The notes beneath the pieces were generated by a model. It was given only the letters and a program-made list of their open reading frames with translations. It made no database searches and was not told the origin of the DNA. 15,248 bases of DNA from NCBI GenBank assembly GCA_963706425.1, contig CAVPMN010000004.1, positions 1-15,248 of the forward strand. Direction: 5' to 3'. Below, one piece after another: positions 7,703 to 15,248 of the stretch. The first letter of the stretch is position 1. The number at the start of each line of letters is the position of its first letter. A program made the position numbers and the translations under genes. Source of the DNA: CAVPMN01 sp963706425. GTDB taxonomy: Bacteria > Actinomycetota > Acidimicrobiia > Acidimicrobiales > Acidimicrobilacustridaceae.

Positions 7703-8230
7703 GCAAGTGCTCCTCGTAGCTGTTGCTTGGCGCGCATGACTCGCGGTCTTCACCGTTCCGGTCGGGATGCCGAGCAGTCGGCCCGCCTCCCGGGTGGTCA
7801 GGCCGTCGAGCACGGTCGCCTGAAGCGCCAGTCGCAGCTCGGGAGAGAGCGACGCCATGGCCCCGGCCAGATCGCCGTGCTCGATGCCGTCGAGCACCCG
7901 ATCCTCGGCCGCCACCACCGACTCGCTGTCGTCGTGTCCGGCGACAGGAAGCCAACGGCCCCACGTGCGCAGCACCCCGATGAGGCGGCGGATCGCGATG
8001 CCCCACATCCAGGCCGCCGGCTCACCTCGGCCGTCCCACCGGCCAGCACCACGCCAGACGGCCACGAACGTGTCCTGCACGGCTTCGCGCACCACGTCGT
8101 CGTCGGCGCATCGGCGGCGGAGACGTCCGGTCAGCCAGGGGGCGTGGCGATCGTGCAGGGCGCGCAGCGCCTCCCGGTCACCGCTGGCGATGGCCGAGAC
8201 GAGCTCTGCGTCGGTGCGCTCTGTCCCCAT
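7699..8230 (-). CDS. ECF-type RNA polymerase sigma factor (one frame break near the end)
   Basis: It directs RNA polymerase to specific promoters. Region 2 spans about residues 15-85 (ALRALHDRHAPWL, VQDTFVAVWRGAGRW, AAWMWGIAIRRLIGVLR). Region 4 spans about 128-172 (LSPELRLALQATVLDGLTTREAGRLLGIPTGTVK), with a clear helix-turn-helix. An extra base near 7740 (GACCGCGAG, expected GACGCGAG) breaks the frame. Removing it gives KTRVMRAKQQLRGALA and a TGA overlapping the anti-sigma ATG, total 176 residues, a normal ECF length. It is the first gene of the operon. The ATG at 8230 is the first in register with conserved sequence. Confidence 0.88.
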
Positions 8231-8304
8231 CGTCAGCCCTGTCGCGTCGGAAGTGCCCGGCGGTTCCCCTGCATCGTTGCCGAAGGCGCCCCCACGTGCG
8301 CCGA

Positions 8305-8310
8305 TAGGGT
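8305..8310 (+). promoter_or_regulatory. Candidate -10 box (TAGGGT) for a leaderless flavoprotein transcript
   Basis: TAGGGT (TANNNT form) is followed by 8 bases and then the ATG at 8319. This is the same geometry as the boxes ahead of 3060 (+) and 2954 (-). No good -35 box at normal spacing is seen. Confidence 0.35.
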
Positions 8311-8318
8311 CCCTCGCC

Positions 8319-9790
8319 ATGATCGAACCGATCGACGCTAGCGACGTGTCGGCGTGGGACGACGACGCCGACGTGGTGGTCGTGGGCCTCGGCTGTGCGG
8401 GCGCGTGCGCCACCATCGAGGCCGCAGAGACGGGCGCCGACGTCGTCGTGCTCGAAGCGGCCGCCATGGGCGGTGGCACCTCTGCCATGTCGGGCGGGCT
8501 CATCTACCTGGGTGGCGGCACAGCCGTGCAGGAGGCCTGCGGCTACACCGACACGGCCGAGAACATGGAGCGCTTCTTGCTCGCGGCGTGCGGCCCCGAG
8601 GTCGACGAGGCCAAGGTGCACGCGTACTGCCACGACAGCGTGCGCCACTTCCACTGGCTGGTCGACCACGGCGTGCCGTTCCGGTCGCAGTTCCACCCCG
8701 AGCCGAGCCGGGAGCCGCCCGACGACTCGGGGTTGGTGTTCAGCGGCGGTGAGGACTCGTGGCCGTTCGACACCATCGCCGACCCGGTGCCACGTGGTCA
8801 CCACCCGCAGTTCCCCGATGCCGCCGGCGGCTTCCTCATGCAGCGGTTGCTCGAAGCAGTCGACCAGACCTCGGCGAGGGTCATCACCGACACGATCGTC
8901 GACCGGCTCGTGGTGCACGACGGCCGGGTCGTCGGTGTCGAGGCCACGAGCGACGGGGCGACCTGTCGCGTGCGCGCCCGCCGAGGCGTGGTGCTCACCG
9001 CAGGCGGGTTCATCTTCAACGAGGAGATGGTGCGCCAGCACTGCGCCGACGCGTTGCGCTGCAACATGCCGATCGGCACACCCTTCGACGACGGCCGGGC
9101 CATCCGCATGGGCGAAGGCGTCGGCGCGGCCACGCGTCGGCATGGAGCGCATCGAGGTCGGCATCCCGTTGACACCGCCACGCAGCCTGGTGCGCGGCAT
9201 CCTCGTCAACAGCGCCGGGCAGCGGTTCATGAACGAGGACACCTACGCCGGCCGACTGGGCCAGGAGTTCCTGCTCCGCCAGGACGGTCAGGTCTACTTC
9301 GTGCACGACGACTCGACCTTCGCCGTCAACATCGCCGGCTACAAGCCGCGGTGGGTCGCCGAGTCGGCGGCCGAGCTCGAACGACGAGATCGGGACTGCC
9401 CAGCGGGTCGCTGCAGGCCACGCTCGAGCGCTACAACGAGCACGCGGCCGACAGGCACCGATCCGCGACTTCCACAAGAACGCCACCGTGGCTCACGCCG
9501 CTCGAGCCGCCCTACGGCGTGGTCGACATGAGCGTCGATCACAGCTACTACGCACCGTTCACCCTCGGCGGGCTGGCGACCGAACGCGGCCAGCCGTGCT
9601 CGAGCCACTACGGCCGCGCCCATCGCCGGGCTCTTCGCCGCCGGCCGCACCACGGCGGGCATCGCCGCAGGCGGCTACGTGAGCGGCATCTAGCCTCGGC
9701 GACGGCACCTTCTTCGGCCGCCTCGCCGGCCGCTCGGCAGCGACCACCGGGGTCGACGTCGGGACTACGACGGTCCGAGTGGAGCGGTGA
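8319..9790 (+). CDS. FAD-dependent oxidoreductase, fumarate reductase/3-ketosteroid dehydrogenase type (several frame breaks)
   Basis: It probably oxidises or reduces a carbon-carbon bond next to a carbonyl, using FAD. The dinucleotide-binding motif VVVGLGCAGA (residues 20-29) is followed by an acidic strand end (VVVLEAA) and GGGTSAMSGGLIYLGGG. The frame is clean to about 9130 (VVLTAGGFIFNEEMV, GTPFDDGRAIRMGEGVGA). It then jumps: MERIEVGIPL, GILVNSAGQRFMNEDTYAG, LPSGSLQATLERYNEHAA, YYAPFTLGGLAT, PIAGLFAAGRTTAGIAAGGY, and after a false TAG at 9692-9694, LGDGTFFGRLAGRSA. These are the family's conserved blocks in order. The corrected end is the TGA at 9788-9790. Length is about 490 residues. 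A steroid substrate is possible but not shown. Confidence 0.85.
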
Positions 9791-10168
9791 ACTCGCACCT
9801 CGGCCGTCCGATCGGACCAGACGCTGGTCGAGCGTCGCCAGCGGCGAGTCCAGCAGCTCGGCAATCGCCACGTACCAGGCGTCATACGAGGCGACGTTGC
9901 GCGGCAGGTCCGCACCCGGTCGGCGCACGAGCTCATAGGGAAGCAGCGCAACGTCGAGATCGAGCAGATCTGCGTCGGCCAACGCGGCGACGTCAGGGAG
10001 ATGCGATCGGCCAGCGCGGCCCGTCGAAGGATGTTGGCGACCTCGACGGGCAACAATGCGCCGAACAACGACCTGGACACCAGCACCGTCTCCGCCCAGG
10101 TGCCGATCGGGGCCGGAGTCGACCAACCCGGCGACGACGACCGACGTGTCGACGACCAGCGTCGACGT
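9765..10168 (-). CDS. PIN-domain toxin, VapC-like (several frame breaks)
   Basis: PIN toxins of this class cut RNA. Reading across frames gives, in order: LVVDTSVVVAGLVDSG (first acidic residue), GTWAETVLVSRSLFGALLPV then EVANILRRAALAD (conserved Glu), DLDVALLPYELV, SYDAWYVAIAELL (third acidic), ATLDQRLVRSDG (fourth acidic). In the third frame the typical end PRCEFTAPLGPS runs to TAG at 9765-9767. All four catalytic acidic positions are seen. Size is about 133 residues. The start is unclear because an indel lies near 10165. The end overlaps the convergent flavoprotein by 26 bp. Confidence 0.75.
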
Positions 10169-10407
10169 CGGTCGGCGCCGCGCAGCGCCAGGATCTCGTC
10201 GGCATCGAGATGCGTGCGAGCGCGACTCTGCGCGCCCGAACGTTGGCGACGAGCGCCTCGGCGTCGGCCGACGAGCCAGCCGATCAGCTCGGCCCGCAGA
10301 CTCCTGCAACGACTGGCCCGCACGGCGGCGCGAGCCGCCAGCTCATCTCGTGCCTGGGCCTGCCGACCTGTCGCGTGGCCCGGGTCCCTGACCGTGATCC
10401 GCGACAT
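10160..10407 (-). CDS. Antitoxin of the VapBC/FitAB type (several frame breaks)
   Basis: The ATG at 10407 begins MSRITVRD, the N-terminal strand typical of ribbon-helix-helix antitoxins. Pieces from different frames follow: ARDELAARAA, SLQE then LRAELIG, EALVANVRARR, and LDADEILALRGADR just before the PIN toxin. Order, size (about 80 residues) and position directly upstream of a PIN gene support an antitoxin that binds its own promoter and neutralises the toxin. The lower end is approximate; stop codon and toxin start are obscured by indels. Confidence 0.6.
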
Positions 10408-10420
10408 GAACGGGCGCGCG

Positions 10421-10746
10421 TCAGTCGTCGTCGAGGTGGTCGGCAGGCGAACGCCGGGAACAGGTCGGTGTCGAGGAAACGTGGAACTCGGCGATGCGGT
10501 CACCCTTCTCCCACCCTCGTCGCCGGCAAGGCGGCCACGCTGCGAGACCTCGGCTTCGAGCCGGTCGAGGGCAGGATCGTCGACGTGCTGGTGTGGGCCG
10601 CGCTCGGCACGGGCGCACAGGTCGAGGTGATCCCGGCGCGGGCCGTGGTGCGACAGAGGCGCTCGGCGCGTTCCTGCGGGGCTCGATCGAGCCGACCGAC
10701 CCGGACTGATGACGTCGGTCTCGACGTCACGTGGTGGATTGACCAA
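10421..10746. other. Unresolved coding block; strand uncertain
   Basis: Both strands carry protein-like stretches. On the plus strand GKAATLRDLGFEPVEGRIVD then VLVWAALGTGAQVEVIPARA has very high GC at third positions; after a frame change, ALGAFLRGSIEPTDPD runs to a TGA at 10707-10709. On the minus strand, WEKGDRIAEFH followed in the next frame by FLDTDLFPAFA resembles the C-terminus of SnoaL/NTF2-like proteins (for example DGRI..F..FLDT). It ends with DHLDDD and TGA at 10421-10423, 13 bp before the antitoxin ATG. The minus reading fits the direction of the neighbours; the plus reading has the better codon pattern. I cannot decide. Confidence 0.35.
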
Positions 10747-11059
10747 CTACCAGTCGATGATCACTGCATCGGCTTCGTCGGGATGGTCCTCAGCCACTTG
10801 CGGCGAACGAGCAGTTCGGCACGACCGTGCGCCCGCATGCGCCGCGAAGTGATGGCGGCCCGCACGCAGCGCTCCGCCGACACCTTGGCCCTCGAGCGGT
10901 GGGACGCCGGTGCGCCCAGCACCAACCGGTCGCCTTCGATGCGATAGGTGAGCACCGCGACTCCCTCGTGGTGCGGACCTCGAAGCGGCTGCGCTCGGTT
11001 CGTCGACGACGTCGGTCGCCTGGTCTCGACGGCTCGTCCACAGCTGGCCCTCTTCGCAT
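10747..11059 (-). CDS. Small GNAT-type N-acetyltransferase (several frame breaks)
   Basis: Pieces from all three frames assemble into a short GCN5-like acetyltransferase of the NATD1/YidJ type: RFEVRTTRE, GVAVLTYRIEGDRLVL, TGVPPLEGQGVGGAL (acetyl-CoA-binding motif with QGVGG), CVRAAITSRRMRAHGR, TVVPNCSFAAS, and VAEDHPDEADAVIIDW to TAG at 10747-10749. Order and size (about 100 residues) match the family, whose members share the C-terminal Pro-Cys-Phe and HP motifs. The start is uncertain; the ATG at 11059 is used because it leads in frame to RFEVRTT. The acceptor substrate is unknown. Confidence 0.7.
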
Positions 11060-11236
11060 CGTGCTCGCGACCGCTGGTCCGAACGGGCCGGGTCAACCTA
11101 CCGACGCCTGCGCCGGACATCCTGACCAGGCCACGGGGCACGGCCGCCTCCGACGCGCCGGCGCCGTCACGCTGGCGCGAGCGCCGTCGCTGCGAGACCC
11201 TGATGGCCCACGCGAGACGACCGACCAGGACGGACC

Positions 11237-12343
11237 ATGAAGACCAAGGCCAGTGAGCTCGTCGGCATCGAGTTCCCCATTTCGCCTTCGGCCGCTGCCC
11301 GCGACGTCGTCGCCGCGGTCACCAACGCCGGCGGTTGCGGCGTGCTCGCGCCGTCGCCCACAGCCCGGAGCAGCTCGACATCGACCTGCGCTGGATCGAG
11401 GACGAGGTGAAGGGCAAGCCCTATGGCGTCGATCTGCTCGTGCCCGAGAAGTTCGTCGGGGCGAGGAGGGCGGCTTCGACCGCGACGCTCAACGACTTGC
11501 TCCCGACGAGCACAAGGCGTTCGTCGACGACATCCTCGCTCGTCACGACATCCCGCCCTCACGACGACGGCCCGATGCGAGGCGTAGCGGCATGCGGGTC
11601 GACCCGAAGAGCATGGCTTCGCTGCTCGACGTGTGCTCGAGCACCGGCCGGTTCGGTGGCATCGGCCCTCGGCCCACCGCGCTACTTCATCGAACGCGCG
11701 CCGCGGCCGGCATCCCGGTCGCGGCCCTGGCGGGCTCGGTCGAACACGCCGTCAGGCACCGCCGACGCAGGCGCGCACCTGATCGTCGCCGAAGGCACCG
11801 AAGCGGGCGGCGCACCGGCCTCATCGCCACCATGGTGCTCGTGCCGAGGTGGTCGACGCGGTCGGTCTGTTGCCGTGCTGGCAGCGGGGGCATCGCGTCG
11901 GGTCGCCGACTGGCGGCGGGCATCGCGCTCGGTGCCGACGGCGCGTGGTCTGGATCGGTGTGGCTGCACCACCGAAGGCGGAGACGCCGCCGCTCGTCAA
12001 GGACAGTTCCTCGGTGCCCGGTCGGGTGACACGCGTGCGGTCGCGATCGATGACCGGCAAGCCGGCGCGCATGCTGCGCAGTGCGTGGACCGACGAATGG
12101 AGCGCGCCGACGGGCCCGGGCCGCTGCCGATGCCGATGCAGCCGTTGCCGATCGGACCGGCGATCGGCCCGCATCGGCCGGGTTGCCAACGAGCCGGTGC
12201 CCAGGAGCTGGCGACCTACTTCGTCGGCCAGGTCGTCGGCAGCATGAACACCGTGCGCCCAGCCGCCGAGTGGTGCTCGACATGCGTCGAGGAGTTCATC
12301 GACACCGTGCGACGACTGTTCGGGCCTACTCGACGACGTCTGA
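11237..12343 (+). CDS. Nitronate monooxygenase-like FMN enzyme (many frame breaks)
   Basis: Enzymes of this TIM-barrel family oxidise nitronates or reduce flavin-linked substrates. The ATG at 11237 begins MKTKASELVGIEFPI and DVVAAVTNAGGCGVL, the family's N-terminal glycine loop. Later blocks in changing frames are SPEQLDIDLRWIEDEVKGK, PYGVDLLVPEKF, DDILARHDIP, GIPVAALAGSVEHAV, DAGAHLIVAEGTEAGG then TGLIATMVLVP (the conserved GGHTG region, broken at the His), AAGIALGADGAW (FMN phosphate loop), QELATYFVGQVVGSMN, and VEEFIDTV. Corrected, it ends at TGA 12341-12343 with about 370 residues. It is 67 bp upstream of the amidase gene on the same strand. Confidence 0.82.
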
Positions 12344-12410
12344 CCTCCGCGCATCGGCCCCACGACGTCGGCATCGTCGACAGATCACCCACGTCGGGCA
12401 GGATCTCCCG

Positions 12411-13933
12411 ATGAGCGACACCCGTGGTTGGACGACGCCTGCTCCTGGTCGATGCGTATCGGGCCGGCACCGCTCCCGCAGGAGGATGCAGGCGACACTC
12501 GACGCCGCCGAGGCCAGTGATCTCGACCTGTTCTCCTACCTCGATCCCGAGGCCGCCCTGGCCTCGGCGGCGACCGTCCGACCTCACCCAGCCCTTCGGA
12601 GGCGTGCCCGTAGGCATCAAGGAGCTCGACCTCGTCGCCGGCTGGCCCGACACCGGTGCCTCGTTCGTGTTCGAGGACCGCGTCGCCACTCGCACCGGTG
12701 AAGCGGTCGGGCGGTTCATCGCCGGCGGCGCCATCCCCGTGGGCCTCACCACCGCATCAGAGTTCGGGGCTCAACGTCAGCGTCACCAAGCTCAACGGGT
12801 CACGCACAACCCTGGCAGCACGGTCGCACCGTCGGCAGGTCGTCGAGCGGCAGCGCGGCGGCCGTCGCCGGCGGCTGGTGTCGATCGCGTCTGGCGGCGA
12901 CGGAGGCGGCTCGATCCGCATTCCGGCGGGCTACCGGCTGCTCGGCATGAAGGGTACCTACGGCCGGCTGCCGCGTCGGCCCGAGGCGTTCCTCCGACCG
13001 GGCACGGTGGTGCTCGTTGCCTGGCCCGCTCGGTGCGAGACGCGCCCGGCACTTCGACGTGTGCGCCAGGGTCGACCCACGCGACCCGTGGAGCCTGCCC
13101 AACCCCGGCAACTGGGAGGCGGGCCTCGGGTCGACCGACCTGGCCGGCAAGCGCGTGGCGGTCATCCCCGCCTTCGCCGGTGTCACGCTCGAACCCGGCG
13201 TCGACGATCGCATCCGGACGTCGGCTCGCGAGCCATCGCCGCCACCGGCATGGTCGAGGTCGACGTGCAGATCAAGCTGCCGAACCTGGCCGCTCAATGG
13301 GCGTTCGGCAACCTGTCGACCCTGCTCGCCGAGCTCGGCCCGCGGTGGCCGGCGTGCGCGCCTCTGCTCACCGACGAGATCGCCATCGGTCTGCAGTTGG
13401 CACAGTCGCTCTACAACCTCAACCTCGGCCGCCGTGGCCGAACAGCAACGCCTTGAGGCGAACGCGGCGATGGCGGCCGCGTCGATCAGGTCGACTTCAT
13501 CATCGCCGCCACCGATCCGGTCGGCGTTCCCGCCGAGGCCACCATGTCGAGCCCGTCGGCCACGTTCGTCGATCAGGCCAAGGCCAACGACCTGGCCCGT
13601 CTGGCGTTCCGGGGTGTCATCGGTGGCGTGCGGGTGGCCAGCGCGTTCGCTCCCCGCCTGTCGAACGCGCTCATCGAGGCGGTGGTCGACCGGGTGCCCG
13701 ACCTGGTGACGATGGGCGGCCTGACGATCATCTCCAACCTCTACGGCAACCCGGCGGCTCCATCCCGGCGGGCACGGTCGACGGGCTTCCGGTGGGCATG
13801 CAGGTGCTCGCCCCCCACCATCGCGACGCCGCCCTGTTCGATGTGGCCCTGGCGTTCGAGCGTGAGGTGGGCTTGGCCAAGGTCGCCCTCGGTCATCCCC
13901 GCCGAGCGGGTCGGCGGCGGGAGTCAGGCGTAG
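12411..13933 (+). CDS. Amidase-signature family hydrolase (many frame breaks)
   Basis: These enzymes hydrolyse amides with a Ser-cisSer-Lys triad. The ATG at 12411 gives MSDTRGW. Blocks in order are MQATLDAAEASDLDLFSYLD, PFGGVPVGIKELDLVAGW (catalytic Lys), GGAIPVGLTTASEF, a disrupted GGSSSGSAAAVAGG (12834-12876; cis-Ser), SIASGGDGGGSIRIPAGY (nucleophile Ser), LLGMKGTYGRLPR, DLAGKRVAVIPAFAGV, QWAFGNLSTLLAELGPRW, VDRVPDLVTMGG, SIPAGT then VDGLPVGMQVLAP and HHRDAALFDVALAFEREV. The end is taken as TAG 13931-13933 after SVIPAERVGGGSQA. Corrected length is about 500 residues, normal for the family. It probably shares a transcript with the preceding gene. The substrate is not evident. Confidence 0.85.
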
Positions 13934-15115
13934 CGGCCTCGACACCGCGGGACGGGCCGTGGTCGGCCACCGCCGCAGCCAGATCGGCCACGAGCTGGTC
14001 GACGTGGGCACCGTGGGCGGCGACAACATGAGACGCAGCCCCGGCGGTTCGGTGTTGCGGTTGACGTGCCGGCCCCGGTCGTCCATGACGTCGCCCACCG
14101 CCGCCAGATCGATGGTGGCCGACTGCACGGCGAGCACCGGGCCGACCGGTTCGCCCACCAGCTCGATGCCATCGAGACGCTCGACGGCATCGCGAACCGT
14201 GGCCACGGTGCCCATCAGCTCGACCCATGATCTCGGTGTACCCGGCGGTGCCGAGATGGTTGATCATCGCCCACGCTGCGGCGATGGGCGCCGCTGGTCG
14301 TGCGCCAGCCACCGTGGGAGAGGCGTACAGACCTGAGGGCCAGTTCTCATAGAGGAACACCTGGTGGAAGAACCAGTCGTCGTCACGATGCAGCACGACC
14401 GACGCGCCCTTCGGTACATAGCCGTACTTGTGCACGTCGACCGACATGGCCGTCACGCCCGGCACGCGAAAGTCCCACGGCGCGATGTCGTGACCCAGCC
14501 GGTCGAGGAACGGCAACACGAAACCACCGATGCACGCGTCGACGTGGCAACCGGCGCCACGTCGAGCGCGACCGCGGCCAGCGCTTCGACCGGGTCCATC
14601 ACGCCATGGGGGTAGTTGAACGCCGAGGCCACGATCACCGGCGGTGCGCTCCGAGGCACAGCGCCGCGGCCGCGTCGACGTCGGCGCGCCAGTTCGCGTC
14701 GAGCGGCACCTGCACCAATTCCATGTCGAAGAAGTGCGCCGCCTTCGCGTAGGCCGGTCGGCGGAGTGGGGTGCGAGGATCTGCGTCTCGACCCCGTGCC
14801 TCGCTGCTGACGGTGGACGAGCATCGACATGAGGATCGACTCGGTGCCGCCCGGGTCATGGCACCGGCCTGCCGGTTGGACGGGGATGGTTCACGAGGTC
14901 GGCCACCGATTCGATGACCTCGTGCTGAGCTCGGCCAACTCGACGAACCGCGACGGGTTGAGCGCGTTGCCGAACAGGTAGCGCTGGTAGACGTCGGTCG
15001 ACGAACTGCTCGAGCTCGTCGCGATCGGTGGGACGACGAGGCCGAACAGCGCGCGCCGTGTCGACGTCGGGCTCGCGCGATTGCCGACCGTCGAGTTCCT
15101 CGAGGATCGACTCAT
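13893..15115 (-). CDS. PLP-dependent decarboxylase/lyase, group II (sphingosine-1-phosphate lyase-like; many frame breaks)
   Basis: Group II PLP enzymes decarboxylate amino acids or cleave phospho-amino alcohols. The ATG at 15115 follows GGGAGG. Just after it an indel hides DESILEELDGRQS, which is out of frame with the ATG. Then come VYQRYLFGNALNPSRFVELA, TESILMSMLVHR, PAYAKAAHFFDMELVQVPLD, VIVASAFNYPHGVMDPVEAL, HVDACIGGFVLPFLD (Asp of the cofactor site), SVDVHKYGYVPKGASVVLHR (PLP lysine in HK), WPSGLYASPTVAGARPAAPI, and a C-terminal domain (DAVERLDGIELVGEP). HKYGxxPKG and the ASPTxxGxR-type block point to the sphingosine-phosphate-lyase/GadB branch. The stop is at 13893-13895, or at 13924-13926 in another frame. 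The gene converges on and overlaps the amidase end. Confidence 0.82.
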
Positions 15116-15248
15116 CGACCTCCCTGCTGGTGCACGAGAGCCCCTCCGATCCACGGCGACGGCGACCGCTGGAGCGTAGCCCCCACTGGGCGGCGCCCTT
15201 CGTGGGGCCTTGCCCGCCACCACGACGACCGACGGCGCCTCCCTCTCG

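Noticed and set aside
6881..8341. A 486-residue plus-strand frame opposite the sigma/anti-sigma genes
   Set aside because: Composition is Arg/Ala/Pro-rich with no domain; the minus strand carries the conserved motifs.
5981..8503. A single 840-residue minus-strand frame joining sigma factor, anti-sigma factor and ABC ATPase
   Set aside because: The frame passes through two Arg/Pro-rich segments where the conserved sequence continues in another frame. Three genes with overlapping starts and stops, broken by single-base indels, explain it better than a fusion.
9692..9694. TAG as the true end of the flavoprotein
   Set aside because: One extra base would create it; the sequence after it reads LGDGTFFGRLAGRSA, the conserved C-terminal block that normally follows GYVSGI in this family.
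12800..14215. A 471-residue minus-strand frame through the amidase gene
   Set aside because: Only its first part (near 14030-14215) belongs to the PLP enzyme; the rest is antisense to conserved amidase blocks and arises because an indel removed the true stop from that frame.
15116..15248. Another gene or terminator at the right edge
   Set aside because: Only upstream sequence of the PLP gene, with a weak GC-rich inverted repeat and a TACGCT box at 15173-15178 lacking a -35; too little to call.

Overview
The window is very GC-rich, with G or C at most third codon positions, GTG/ATG starts, purine-rich ribosome binding sites and several apparently leaderless TANNNT promoters. This fits a high-GC actinomycete. 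An Acidimicrobiia-like chromosome (Ilumatobacter relatives) is my best guess, but it is inferred from gene style and not proven. No rRNA, tRNA or CRISPR array was seen.

Left part (1-3560). A uridine-kinase-like P-loop protein (+) faces a hotdog-fold thioesterase-like protein (-). Between them, a 1.3 kb IS481-family element sits exactly in the loop of a palindromic hairpin. A second, intact copy of that hairpin (3511-3557) lies at the next convergent junction, between a secreted rhodanese lipoprotein (+) and a membrane-protein operon (-). At both sites the hairpin supplies the stop codon of one neighbour, giving two unrelated proteins the same C-terminal residues, EIGA.

Middle (3544-8230, minus strand). 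Five genes with overlapping ends form one operon: ECF-type sigma factor, zinc-finger anti-sigma factor fused to a multi-pass membrane domain, ABC ATPase, a 606-residue permease-like protein with a large C-terminal domain, and a small multi-pass protein. I read this as a sigma-controlled ABC export or sensing system whose anti-sigma factor is itself built like a transporter subunit. It is the best candidate here for a little-described system.

Right part (8319-15115). An FAD-dependent fumarate-reductase/ketosteroid-dehydrogenase-type flavoprotein (+) is followed on the minus strand by a VapC-like PIN toxin and its antitoxin, an unresolved block, and a small GNAT-type acetyltransferase. Then come a nitronate-monooxygenase-like flavoenzyme and an amidase-signature enzyme (+), and a PLP-dependent decarboxylase/lyase (-) convergent with the amidase.

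Sequence quality matters. The left 9.1 kb shows about seven single-base frame breaks. From about 9130 onward nearly every gene is cut into many short frame segments. Each segment still carries conserved motifs in the right order, so these look like uncorrected indels and not decayed genes. I give whole-gene spans and note where the frame changes; exact ends in the right part are approximate.
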